This document shows, one piece after another, positions 36,241 through 47,664 of a DNA stretch of 64,000 nucleotides. This DNA comes from Ascaphus truei (taxonomy: Eukaryota > Chordata > Amphibia > Anura > Ascaphidae). Where the stretch lies: the NCBI GenBank assembly GCA_036426205.1, contig CM071570.1, positions 52,808,984 to 52,872,983 of the forward strand, written 5' to 3'. Each line of letters starts with the position of its first letter. The stretch's first letter is position 1. Below the pieces are notes generated by a model, which saw only the letters and a program-made list of their open reading frames with translations, ran no database searches and was not told the origin of the DNA. The position numbers and the translations under genes are program-made.

Positions 36241-36900
36241 AACTGCACACAGCCACTTACTTTGCAGCTACACAAACACTCTCCAACTCAAAATGAAGCT
36301 GTATTCACGGAGGGAGGGGGAGGAGTCACTGCATGCTGCTGCTTCCTGGCCAATCCCCTGCCCTGTCTCAGAGCTGTTCTGACAAAAGGAAAAGCTGAGT
36401 GGCTGGAAAGAAATACATTGCAAGCTGCAAAAATTCCAGGTGTTACTGAATGAATAATGCCCGGAATTGTAACCAATCAGAGAGCAGGGATTTCAATAAT
36501 GCCCGGAAATTTACAGCTTTAGCCTATAATCTGCCTTACATTTACCCTGTAGGACCATTCGGTCCATCTATCTGTTTCTTGAATGATATCATGTTTTGCC
36601 TTTATGCACTTTAATATGATGATGCTTATGTACAGTATTTCCTGATTCACCATGTACCTCGGTACTGTTATTTTGGCCACAGAGGATCCTATTGGTTTCC
36701 TCATACTGTATGACTTTTCTATTACTGCTGCACTTTTCTTTGTGTGATGATATTACTGACACTATTATTGATAGGTGTCTTTTTCTGCTCTAACTGATGT
36801 ATGTTTAGATTGTTAAGTGTTTCTAGCATTGTACATTCCCTGTCTATAATGAAGTAAATGATTGGTTATATCTTCATATATCCAAGTGTGCCCAGACTTT

Positions 36901-38539
36901 ACAGAAACCTTTTTGTTTTGCCTTTTGTTTCACTACCTTGGCATGAACATTAAACATTATTAATTTTTCTTATTCCAATCTCTTGCTATTTTGCGGTTCC
37001 GTGCCATATCCGCGGGTTCCACACTCCTGATAGTTGAAGAAGATTAGTAGGAAGGAATAAGGGGTAGGTTCAATTTCTTTTGAATTAAAGACGCACACTA
37101 GCACTGCCTATTGTTACTGCAGAGTACTACGACCGACACAAAACAACGTTTTTGTGGCAGTGGCGCAGTTGCGGTCGTTGTGCCACAACATGCAAATAAA
37201 TGCCAGGGATTTACCCTCAGTTTTGTGCTGCACCTTAAACAGTAAGTCTGGCTATATCTGTAGGTTGCAGACAAAATGACGCTAGTTATTCCATCTCTAA
37301 CTCTCCAGAGAAATACAGCCCATGGTTTTACCTCCCAGTGGCAGTTTGCCAGTATTTCTTTGCTGTAGCCGTGTGTGACTCGAGGTGCTACTAGTATGTT
37401 GTCTAACATGCTAATTCTGAGTTTTTATATGACATATTGGCAGATACAGTACCAGCTACGATGAAGTAATATTTTTTTTTCTCACGAGTGTAATTGTGTC
37501 TTACACAAATAACCTATTTCCAAACGCCTAGTGAAATACAGCATTGCACTGTTTAAATGCTTTGCCTTAGTCTGTTGTCTTAGAATATTCTATGGCTTAC
37601 AAAATATTGATTTCTCCTTGTTTACAGTTAACATATATTGATTCTGGTATCGAACATTTTAATTCTTCTATAATAATGTGATTTAACTGATTGATTACTT
37701 TTTTCCTCCCAACTATTGCATTAGTTGCATTTACATTGCATTTTATCTTAAACGACCTCTGAATTTGCTGCCTAACTAGAAAGGTCGTTTTTATACCAAC
37801 CATATAAAGCAAATGCCAATTATGATTACACGTTGCCAACTGACTAAAGGTTCTAAATACCAGCAATGGCCACATGTGTTGGCAAGCTTTGTATTTGCAG
37901 CAGAAATAACTCCAATATTCACAAAATCATTGGAGTTAACAATAACCACTACTAGTGGGGGAGGAGGGGGACAGTAAATATAGCTTCCTTGCAAAAATTG
38001 GACACTTTTGCTCAATTGCTGCTGAACCTCGTGCCTTTCAATCTTCAACAAAGACCAGGTTTGAGCACAAATATTGTACTGTATGGTACAGAAATCCTTG
38101 AAAGTATTTCCTTTGGCTGACTTTTTTTGCAGGTAGTCTGAACCAGGGGGTCTCGTAACGTAGGATTTGATATTCTCACCGAGTTAAACCCCAATTGTTT
38201 CAGGAAATAAAATATTTATGGAAGATGACTGTTTGAATATGACTGTTCTTCTGTAACGGTGAATCAGTCGATTACTGAATGTCTCATTGACAGTTTTCTA
38301 TGTGCATTCAATGGTAATGTCACTGCAGAATACTGCAGTATGTCTGGGCATAAAAGGGAACCATTAAACCTGGTACATCTATAAAAATCTCCATATGTAT
38401 TGGTGGTTTAGTAGCAGACCCCTGGTTCAATCAAAAAAACACACAGCATATATCACTCTTTCACCCATAGGTCTGAATTAATCAAACCACGATGCGGGGT
38501 GTTCAAATAAATGTTACCACTAGATAGGGTGCCACATCC
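36901..38539. other. No gene seen
   Basis: AT-rich sequence with a few short open frames and no recognisable motif or clear repeat. Confidence 0.35.
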
Positions 38540-39674
38540 TGCATAGCAACTTGATGAAATCCAGCCACAGAGTGCAGCCATTCTTGTGTAGATCTGAGTG
38601 TATGTTTAAGATCATTGTCTTGCTGCATGACCCACTTTTGCTTCAGCTCGCAGACGGATGGCCTGACGTTCTCCTTTAGAATTTTCTGATGCAATGCAGA
38701 ATTCATGGTTGTGTCAATGAAGGCAAACCGTCCAGGTCCTGAGACATCAAAGCAGCCCCAAACCATCACACTCCCACCACTATGCTTGACGGTTGGGATG
38801 AGGTTCTTCTGTTCGAACGCAGTATTTGGTTTCTGCCAAACATTTCTCATTGAGGCCAAAAAGTTCTACTTTTGACTTGTCTGTCCAGAGAACATTGTTC
38901 CGGAAGTCTTGTAGATCATCTATGTGCTCTTTGACGAACTTTAGATGGGCAGCAATGTTTTTTTTTTTAGCGAGAGCAGTGGTTTCATCCTGGCTATCCT
39001 TCCATGGCCATTCTTGTTCAGTCCTTTTCTGATAGTTGAGTCATGAACACTCACATTAGCCAAGGCCAGGGTGGCCTGAAGATCCTTGGATGTTACTCTG
39101 GGGTTCTTTGTGACTTCCTGGATGATTTGCTGCTTTGTTCTTGGAGAGATTTTGGTAGGATGACTGCTCCTGGGTAGAGTGACTGTGGTCTTGAACTTTC
39201 TCTATTTGTAGACTATCTGTCTGACAGTGTATTGGTGGAGACCCAAATCCATAGAAATGGTTTTGTAAACCTTTCAAGACCAATGAGCATCAATAACTGC
39301 TTTTCTGAGGTCCTCAGCGATTTCTTTGATCATAGCATGTTGTGTTTCCACACACCTGTATGGTGAAGAACAAACTAACAAAGTTTCCGATCTTTATATA
39401 GGATGGGGCCTCCCAAACTCACCCCTGAAGATTTGCCTAATTATTTAAACATCTGATTCTAATTACCCCCTAATAAACCAGGGTTTCACCTACTTTTACA
39501 CATACCCTGACTCTTAATTACGCATTGTTTTGTTTCAAAAGACATGGAATTAGTTAATATAAACCCTATTGGATATTTAAGAAAAGACTGGTTTTGTTTC
39601 AAGATGGTTATCATGTAAAAACTATGGAATTGCCAGAATTATCTTTGGGGTTCACAATTTTTTTCTCACCATTG
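38540..39674 (-). mobile_element. Tc1/mariner-like transposon, truncated
   Basis: The right end, reversed, reads CAATGGTGAGAAAAAAATTG and abuts TA at 39675-39676, as for Tc1 elements. Transposase text runs on the minus strand to about 38545, where it stops matching. The left terminal repeat and the C-terminal end of the transposase are missing. Confidence 0.85.
38545..39345 (-). pseudogene. Tc1-like transposase, degraded and truncated
   Basis: Recognisable blocks in order on the minus strand: an N-terminal part around 39056-39345, the first catalytic Asp in WTDKSKVELFG near 38885, then GGSVMVWGCFDVSGPGR (about 38780) and MQQDNDLKHTLRSTQEW (about 38590), where the second Asp lies. The last Glu of DD34E would lie beyond the break and is absent. 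Several frameshifts. It is a different subfamily from the copy at 6.4-8.0 kb. Confidence 0.88.
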
Positions 39675-39676
39675 TA

Positions 39677-40960
39677 TATCATCATTATTCTCTTCAGCCC
39701 TTGTCGATCAAGTGCTGGATGAAGGCCTTCCAATGATCTTCCGGGTATTTTGGATGAAAACCTATCTTCTCCATTTTACTCCAACAAATCACACACACAT
39801 AAATATATTCATATCTTGAATCCCTTTCTGTATTAATTAAGGTCATTCCTGCTGATCTGTCCATGTTTTTTTTTTTAAAGAGGCCCTCTGATTCTTTTCG
39901 TGCTAGTTTTCCAGGGACGATTGCAGAACGCGCTCAGACATGCAGGGAGATGGATGTTTTCGGATCAAGCAATCACTTTGAGGGGCGGTCACGTGCTTGC
40001 GATTTACGGCCCCTCTAGCCACCAAAGGGTTTATCTTAACACTATACTAGGCATGCTTAAACAATTGTAATAGTTTTAAAAGCAAATTGTCAAAAATCCT
40101 TGAAACCCAACCCCTCCCTAGTTTCATCTTGTCATGTTTGCAAAGTCATTTTGAAAAATTATTTTAATACTAGAGGAGTCTGATAGAAAAAAACCCATCA
40201 ATAGCTCACATTTATTACATTAAACATGACATTGCTATTGTTTCATTTTGCTCCTAGTATGGACTGCAACTTTAAAACTTGCTACAAAACTAAATACTCT
40301 CTTGCGGTCTCTCTTAATATGAAGCTCTCTTATCTCCTGCCCTTTTGTGCTTCATTGTAAACTGTGGAATTGACATGGAAAGTTACGCCGTTATTTTATG
40401 TTGCTTCTTTTAAATGGAAGATTATAGTCAATGCAGGAATGTGTTTTTATTTTTATTATTATCTTTTATTTGTATGGCCCCCAACATATTCTGCAGCCTG
40501 GTACAATGTGTAGGTGAAGATTAAAGCGCAAATGAGTGAGTGTTGTTTGATATACAAACAATATAAACCACTAAGTACAGTGCTGATAAGTGAATAAAGC
40601 ACAATAGTACTGGTGATGGATGTCTCTGCAGTTTCCTTGGTTCCTCAAAAGATATACATAGGAGAAGACATAGCATAATACGTTTTAATAGCAATACACA
40701 AAGCTGGGAGAGGAAACAAACTCATATTCTCCCAGTAGTAAGACACAGTAGGTGTATTAAGGGTACACCCATACCACTCTGGATCTCTCGTAGGATTCTG
40801 CAAACTTTTAAAGTCCTTTTCCTCCACCCCGGTTGCCACGCTCGTCTGTTTCACCTGGTAGTAGGCCCCGGCACTTCCGTCTCTGGGTGGGCTGCAGTAT
40901 GGTGGCTCGATGGAGTCAGGCGTGTCAGTTCTTGATTATGGAGTCCTCAGAGGGCCAAAA
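39677..40960. other. No gene seen
   Basis: AT-rich. Short open frames only. Confidence 0.35.
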
Positions 40961-41004
40961 ACCCTATGCGTTTTGCCATTCAAAACTACGGCTTCATCAG
41001 GGGT
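40961..41004 (-). other. Hammerhead-ribozyme-like motif
   Basis: On the minus strand: stem I ACCC (41004-41001), a perfect core CTGATGA (41000-40994), stem II GCC (40992-40990) with GGC (40977-40975) around a longer loop, AAAA where GAAA is expected (40974-40971), CGCA, TA, then stem I GGGT (40964-40961). One core base differs. The layout matches minimal hammerheads of Penelope-like elements. The stem I pairing of four bases is exact. Confidence 0.5.
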
Positions 41005-41880
41005 TAATCTCCATTGACCCTCCATGAACCATTTATAGAAGCAACGGTCCAATCGCAACAGCGTCCAATAAAACTTTTAAAATGCTCAAATTACACCACC
41101 TCCCTAATCTTATAGAAAGGCATTGCTATGGCAAAATAAATGCAAGTGAATAGAGCTACAACACATCTACTAAATTCTTTAATAATGCAAAACATTAACA
41201 TATACAGTATACTGTAAAAACTACCTAAAATGCATAAATACAAACTGAATCTTAAAATAAGCTTCACAATCAAATGGAGCTTCACTATAAAAAGAAGAGA
41301 CAAATGTTAATGCCAAATTCAATAATACTATATTAATTACCACGAGTATAAAAACACTTGGTTGGCAGACAAAAATAATTGATATGACTTTCTTTTAATG
41401 CAATTCGGGCCTGATTGGTCCAACCAATACATTTATTGTTGTAACCTTAAAAAATATTTTTCAAATCAGAATGACATAATATCAAATTAATAAAATAATT
41501 CCAGAACCATACAAACTTAATGCAAATATAGCTTTAAAAAAAAGCTTAATAGGGAAAAAATGAAATCAACCTTTAATATTAAATTTCACAATTAGATAAA
41601 AAATATAAAATAATTTATTAAAATGTTTCCTTGTTACACTTATTACAAATAATTTTCAATTCCTTATAAAATATATTTATGACAACCAATTGCATTACAA
41701 AGGAACAAATCAATGTATACAGTAATTGGCATTTCAACTTAAGAAGGAGCTAAGTTCAAAATTTACATTCAAACCTAATGGTTTTAGTGTTTTAAGCCTA
41801 TATATCCAAAGGGTCTCTCTCCTTGACAGATCTTTCTCTCGGTTCCCACCTCTCAAATTTTTTGGAACAAAGTCTATGCG
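41005..41880. other. AT-rich, no gene seen
   Basis: May be the body of the element that carries the hammerhead-like motif, but no coding text remains. Confidence 0.3.
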
Positions 41881-42193
41881 GGCTATGCACTAAGCTTAAT
41901 GGCTTTGCGTTCTGATTTTCCAAAAAAGCAGGTTCGTTAAAAAGTGAAGCCGGTGACGCGATTCACTAAGGCCTTGAGCCCATTTTTTAACGTACCTGCT
42001 CAAAATAGCTCAGAACAGCCACAGCGTACGTGTTGCTTTTTTTCCCCCTGCTAGCGTTCTTAACCTTTACGTACGCTAGCTGATAGAAAAAAAAGCCGCC
42101 TGTAACATTTGCATGGAGATTCTGTATTTCCATGCAAGACTGTTACAGGCGATCGTACACTAAATAAATACATTTTAATAATAGTGTACATGA
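41881..42193. repeat. Repeat flank of palindromic family A
   Basis: Starts near GGGCTATGCACTAAGC and runs to 'ttttaataatagtgtacatgagc', which is the same lead-in as before the hairpin at 9162. Small hairpin 'ttgcatggagattctgtatttccatgcaa' at about 42109-42137. Confidence 0.5.
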
Positions 42194-42401
42194 GCAGGGG
42201 GTCTCAGGACCTGAACCGCATTGGTTTCAGGTCCGAGGACCCCTTACTTCAGGAGATACAGGACCCGTTATGGGGTGCCGGTATCCCCTGCACTTTAAAG
42301 CTCTGCAGGGATACCGGCACCCCATAAAGGGGCCTGTATCTCCTGAAGTAGGGGGTCCTCGGACCTGAAACCAATGGGGTTCAGCTCTGGAAACCCCCTG
42401 C
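42194..42401. repeat. Long palindrome (family A, copy 2)
   Basis: Two arms of about 98 bases (42194-42291 and 42304-42401) with a 12-base loop. They match at most positions; the outer part reads GCAGGGGGTCT with its mirror, and the inner part GGATACCGGCACCCC. Relative of 9162-9389. Confidence 0.85.
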
Positions 42402-42439
42402 ACATTCCACTAGTATTAAAACACACATAAACAATAATT

Positions 42440-42830
42440 CCTTACCATAGTGGCTATCCGCTATGGTAATGAAGCTGCATTAATGTAAATTTTAATAATA
42501 GTGTGCGGGAGCAGGAGTCCCCTGAGCTGAACCGCATTGATTTCTGCCTCAGAGACCACCTGCTTCCCGAGTTACAGGCCCCGGTTTGGGGCATCGGTGC
42601 CAGTGTGGACGCCATCTTTATAGAGCCCACGTCGCGTCTTGGACGCTATAAAGATGGCGGCGACACTGGCACCCGATGCCCCACAACGGGGCCTGTAATC
42701 GGCAAGCAGGGGGTCTCTGAGGCAGAAATCAATGCGGTTCACCTCAGGGGACCCCTGCTCCTGTCACACTATTATTAAAAATACATTAAAGCAGCTTCAT
42801 TACCATAGGGCTATCCGCTAAGGCAATGAA
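42440..42830. repeat. Long palindrome (family A, copy 3)
   Basis: The core arms (42508-42761) enclose 'gagcccacgtcgcgtcttgg'. The symmetry continues outward through TTTTAATAATAGTGTG (42490-42505, mirrored at 42765-42780) and 'ctatggtaatgaagctgc', so the inverted repeat spans roughly 390 bases. It carries the same TGAGCTGAACCGCATT module as copy 1. Confidence 0.8.
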
Positions 42831-45325
42831 GGAGTTAAGGCACCAATGCATGTTTATTGGGGACAATTGCCCCCAATAAACAACACACACCCCCCCGCCC
42901 CCTAACACATACAGTACAGTAATGGGCAAAAAGACTATTATCCACAATGGATAATAATGCATTTGCTCATTTTAAAATATAAATTACAATAAATACAGTA
43001 AAAACATATTACAACTTACCTTTTACAGGCACCACGATGAAGGCCGTCTTCATCCTCATTCATCCTGCCCATGTCCCTCCGATGCTGCAAAAAACAACAC
43101 AAGAATAAAAACATCCAATGTAATGTCCACTAAACCCCTTAATCACCAGCGGTATTAACCGCTACAGTCATTAAGGTAACCCACCGCACCCACCACTCGG
43201 GAGGCCTACATACCCTCCCCCACTAACCCCCCACCCCGTGATGCCTAACCACCCTCACTCACTACCCAGCCGGGAGGCCTACCCACATACCCTTGGGGCC
43301 AATACCCCCTCCCCCCACCCCCAGTACCCACAATAAAATCAATACACACCCCCACAATAAACATCATTCTATTTATTAAATACATAACCCACCCCCTGTG
43401 CCCCCCATAAATACATGATTTATTCTTTTACATACAGGGTTCATACCCCAGGCCCACGGGAGAGTCCGGTGGGCTGGTGGGGCACCTGACAGACCTACAG
43501 GTTACCAGCATCATGTTTCACACAGGGTCTGGAGGCCTGTTGGTGGGTCCCGCCAGGCGCCATGGCCCACCAGGTGGTCTCCACGGGTCACCGTGGGCCA
43601 CAATTAGGTCCCCACGGTAGGCCCGAAGATGTCTGGGGAGCCCCGGTCAGACCCACAGGTGTCTGAGGGCCTCGGGCGGTTCCCACGGGCATCTGGGGAC
43701 CCACGGGTGGTCCCTATGGGTCCGCAGTGCCCCCACAGATGTGTGGCCATCGGTTCTTCCCCGCAGGTGTCCCCCGTGGACCCGCCAGCCTGTTACCCGT
43801 GAGAAGCCCGAGGAGACCTCAGGTGGTCTCCAGAGGTCTCTCGCAAACCAAAAGGAACCAACCCTGTATGTAAAAAAAATAAACCGGGCCTATACATTAA
43901 ATACATACACCCCCTCCGCCCCCAACACATACAGTACAATAATGTGCAAAATAACTATTATCCAGATATGGATAATAGATTATTTGCCCATTATGAAACA
44001 CATAAAACATGCATAAATCAAAACATGAATTTTTAATCTTAAAATCACCACATTGCATGTTAAAATAAATCCAGCAGCAATTGTAAATATAAACCAACAA
44101 ACCAGCAGCTACACAAATGTATATGAAATATCACACAATTGCATTGAGTGTGGACATGATGCAATTAATCTGTGCATCATGTAACACTATGCAAAATATA
44201 TGTAACAATAAAATACACTATGAACAATGTCCCCTAACCACCAATGCCATCATGAAAATCAAATAGAAACTAAGCAACATCAATACAATTAGCATCAATC
44301 AATTAATCCATTTCCTAAAACAATTACAATACAATACAAATCAATTATACAATTCCCTATTCAATTCCTAAAGCTAAATCATTGCCAAAAGAATTCTAAT
44401 TGAAAGTAACCACAATCATTCTAATCTAACTACCAGAAATAAGCCATTACAAATAACCTGTAACTAAATACAAATAACATTATTCACACCAATGACAAAA
44501 TAAAGCTGATAAATACATTAGCCATACATGAAAAGAACATAAACATTAGCAAAACAATCAATTATTATCCCTGTATGTCTATCCATATAGATAGATATAC
44601 ATAACATACATGGGCAATAATAGAGCATAAAAAACAATGCATTTACATACAAAAATCACATAGAATACACCCATTCAGTGTCCGTGAATGTATGTTTATC
44701 CATAGGTAGTACATAGATACATTCACGGACATTAAATGGGACTGAAAAAATAAAAGACTTGAATCAAAAATCCAAAAAACCTGTCAAAGTAAAAATAATA
44801 CACTTTTCTTTTGCTTACTCACCATTAGATGCCCACTCACCGAAATCCAGGCGACCCGGAAGCACTGGAACCAATCCACAGGTAAGCCATAAAATAAACC
44901 CTTACAATCCATAACTGTGTCTTCTTTCTTCTATTTGTAATCCTTCCCGTCTGTCTTGGGGTCTTCTCCGTCTTCTTCCGTCTTCTTCCATCTTCTTCTG
45001 CCACGCCCTTCTTCTCTTCTTAGGAGTGGAGGTGTTCCCTCCTCAGCGACTGGCTTCAAAATGAGGCGACATAGGATTTTATAGGCCTATGACATCACCT
45101 TTTGGTGAAATGTTTCCCACTGTCCTGATTGGGCCGTGAAAAACATGTGATTTGGCCAAAAAACAAAATGATAACGTCATTTAAAGGCAATGACACCAGC
45201 CAATCAGAATGGCTGAGTTTGAATTGCCTTTAAGATGACGTCATCAAAACAAAGATGGCCGGCGACACATGGCGTGGGAACTCCATCCCAACTCTGATTG
45301 GCTCAAGTAGACCATGTGACTGAGG
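42831..45325. repeat. Unclassified repeat-rich segment
   Basis: 43030-43800 is GC-rich with degenerate 'cccacgggtggtc' phrases; it has an open frame at 43741-44016 with no known motif. 43900-44800 is AT-rich, with a hairpin around TGTCCGTGAATGTATG (44679-44737). The GC-richer end at about 45060-45320 stops sharply at the Penelope-like text near 45335, so the whole may be one large non-autonomous element together with the palindromes. Confidence 0.35.
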
Positions 45326-45334
45326 CTTTGCTTC

Positions 45335-45690
45335 AGCCAAGCTTGAGGTAAAAATGCTTGTTAAACCAAAAGTAATTATTTTTTAAAATATAATCTATAC
45401 CTGATATCAGAAAGTCTATTTTTTCTTTTTTTAAGGAATCATCTTTGTTCAGCACCCTTTTTATTGTTTCCAAGCCTTTGTCATGATCTATGCTTGTATA
45501 GCGCGATGCAATGTCACACGTTATAAAGACAACGTTTTCTTCCCAATCCATTTGGTCAAAGATATTAATGACCTGCATAGTATCCCTTAAATAAGGGGGA
45601 AGTTTTACTATTTAATTTTGGAGGAAAAAATCAATATATTCTGACTGGTTTTTGGATATTGAGTATATCCCAGTATTAAAGATCTGTCTG
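45335..45690 (-). pseudogene. Penelope-like element, RT N-terminal piece
   Basis: The minus-strand frame includes NTGIYSISKNQSEYIDFFLQ, then VVFITCDIASRYTSIDHDKG, which is the first part of the palm (usual DV.SLYT.I.H), and NNYFWFNKHFYLKLG, which is the lead-in to the 'GTAMGT' block. The text stops exactly there at about 45335. One stop codon lies near 45612. It pairs with the segment at 46083-47030 as one element broken by an insertion. Confidence 0.8.
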
Positions 45691-46080
45691 AACATCCAGG
45701 AAGTGACATCATCTGGTCCGAAGCTACCACGGCTATCCTGCTTCCTGGCAAATTTGCCCTTACTCCTCTGACAGGAAATCAGCCTCTCTTTGGCTCTCAT
45801 TGTCAGCAGCTGCCTCTGGCCTTAATTAGCAGGCAGTTGCTGCTAGTCTTTGCTCATGCAAAGTACTGGTTACCTTGATCTGTCTGAGCTCTCCCTTGAC
45901 TTCGTTTTGCCTGCTGCCTGTCTTGACCTTGGAACTGAATCTGACCACCCCTTGTCTGCCGCCTGCCTCGACCTCGGAACGTATATATGATTACCCCTGC
46001 ATTCCATGCCTCTAATCCTGGTCAAGGTCGGTGTATTACTCCCTACCTCTGCCCTGCGGGTACGTATCCTGGGGGCTTAT
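45691..46080. mobile_element. Insertion of unknown class inside the Penelope-like element
   Basis: About 390 bases that are not Penelope-like, between two parts of the same reading frame. They are rich in 'gtcttgacctt' and 'ctcgacctcggaac' phrases, which form an internal direct duplication (about 45922 and 45967). No long terminal repeats or poly(A) are obvious. Confidence 0.45.
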
Positions 46081-46082
46081 CT

Positions 46083-47030
46083 AAACATTTATGAAATATG
46101 GGGGATAAAATATCGGGAGTCTGGGAAACTTGTTATTCAAATATTGATATTCTAAATCATTACTTATCCTTAATGATTTCCCCTTTGAGAGTAATTTTTC
46201 TAAAATCTTTTGGAAATGAATTGTTGGATCACTTTCCAAAATGTTATATGTTGTTTTATCACCCAATATTCGATTGGCCTCCTCCTAGTATTCCTCCGGT
46301 CTGTATTAACACAATTTCCTTGAATGAACATATGAATCCTTAATATCTGTGATTCCTATATCCTTCTTTTGATTAAAATGTTTAAGTTCTGCATTTTGTT
46401 TTAAGAAATATATTTTTTAAAGTCAGTTTCCTTAGATACTTATGGGCATCAACAAACTATTTAAATGAATTGGGTCCTAAGGCTGGTGCAAAATGTAAAC
46501 CTTTATTTAAAACTGAAATTTTGTCATTAGTTAACTTCACATTACTGATATTAAAAATGCCAATCGGTTTAACTACCTCATCCTCGTTTTTGTGCCACCT
46601 TCTCCCCCCTCTGGTTCTTCTCCACTTTTTCTTTTGGTGGAGCCACAGGTTTTTTAGGTTTTCTTCCTGTATCTCCTTTATTTTGCCCGTGGTCTCCTTC
46701 TGCCCTAAAAAAAGGAAAATCAGAAAAATGTCTGTGTCTCCTTTCTTGGGGTTTGACAAAATGTGGCTGTTCTCGTGGCTTTGAAATATACCCATGGTCC
46801 CTAGGGAATCTGGGTCCATAATCCCTCCATGTTCCTTTCTAAGAATGTTTGTGGAATCTTTTGTTACCACCTCTATATTGATTCGAATTCCATTGAAGAT
46901 TTGGATATTCTCTATGGTGGTGTTGATTTTGATAATTTTGATTATAGTTTGGTCCCCAATGGTTATTCCCTGTGGGTTTGTGAAATCTACTATAAAATTG
47001 TTGGTTCTATTACAATGTGGCCTGGATGCA
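46083..47030 (-). pseudogene. Penelope-like element, N-terminal region
   Basis: A largely open minus-strand frame. The block FNISNVKLTNDKISVLNKGL then HFAPALGP is the conserved N-terminal motif of Penelope-like polyproteins. Upstream it is basic (WLHQKKKWRRTRGGRRW). Downstream, after several stops, SLRISNDLEYQYLNNKFPRL near 46100 continues the family pattern. At its 5' side the frame runs into GC-rich repeat DNA at about 47040, so the open frame to 47251 overstates the element. Confidence 0.75.
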
Positions 47031-47049
47031 ACCCACACTCTTGCTCCAC

Positions 47050-47510
47050 AGGTAGGGCCCGGGAGAGAGGTGGGATAGAGAGAGAGACGAGTGAGTGAAA
47101 GTACGGGGTGAGGGGCCCGGCTGCCCGAGCTCTCGTTGTCATTGGGCCCCGGCTCTCCCCAGCTGCGAGCCTCCCTCACTGACACTAACACTGTCTCATG
47201 CGGAGCCTCTGACATTATAGCATGCCGGGCCTTTCTGACGTCAGCGCGCACCGGGCACAGCTTCCGGTGTCAGAGGCTCGGTGTGGGACAGAGTTAGTGT
47301 CAGGAGGGGGCAACGAGAGGATCGGAAGCCGGGCAAAGAAGTTGGTCCCGGCCCGGGGTCAGGCTCAACTACTTTGTCTGTCCGCCGGGCCCAAGTTCTC
47401 CCCAGCTGCGGGCATCCCTCACTGTCTTGCACTGGGCCTCTTTCGGAGGACAACACAGCTGGGGAGAGCCAGGGCACCAGAGGCCTGAGACCATCTCTAA
47501 GGTAGGTAAG
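47050..47510. repeat. GC-rich palindromic module (family C, copy 1)
   Basis: Inverted arms near 47169-47216 and 47267-47312, sharing CTGACACTAACACTGTC-type sequence, around a centre with CTGACGTCAGCGCGC. A similar module with the same centre lies at 49840-50310. Each is followed by a TATGTATT..GGGG array. Confidence 0.65.
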
Positions 47511-47519
47511 TCAGTACCT

Positions 47520-47660
47520 CTTTTTATGTATGTATTTGGGGGTGTTTTGTTTATGTATTTGGGGTGTGTGATTTTTTGTATATATTTGGGGGGTTGGTGG
47601 TATTTATATGTATTTGGAGGGTGGGGGGGTTGTATGTATTTTGTTTTTGTTTTTTGTATG
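47520..47660. repeat. TATGTATTTGGGGG minisatellite (left part)
   Basis: Five or so units of GTATTTGGGGG type with variable spacers. The array is interrupted by the CR1-like LINE and resumes at 49528. Confidence 0.85.
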
Positions 47661-47664
47661 TATG

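Larger units (their letters stand above)
34976..36900. mobile_element. Nested inverted-repeat composite
   Basis: The phrase 'gagatcttccaaaaattgggcacacttg' and its neighbours occur at about 35000 and 35590 in the same direction and, degraded, in reverse near 36885. The block 35250-35390 ('cctgattcaccatgtac', 'tattttggccac') recurs in the same direction at 36640-36780. Sequence near 35100-35170 is also mirrored at 36750-36840. The simplest reading is an element with inverted ends plus internal duplications, into which the hairpin element at 35733 was inserted. I cannot name the class. Confidence 0.45.

Noticed and set aside
35942..36453. Cys/Val-rich and His/Thr-rich open frames on opposite strands
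   Set aside because: Produced by CA repeats with GCAGCTA spacers.
35097..36704. Two similar minus-strand peptides (MRK.IG.SVAKITVP.YMVNQEI) in two places
   Set aside because: The DNA of the two places is a direct repeat, so the peptide likeness follows from the duplication. Nothing shows coding.
46457..47251. A single 264-codon minus-strand gene
   Set aside because: Only the part below about 47030 is Penelope-like; the N-terminal part is GC-rich repeat DNA that happens to be open.
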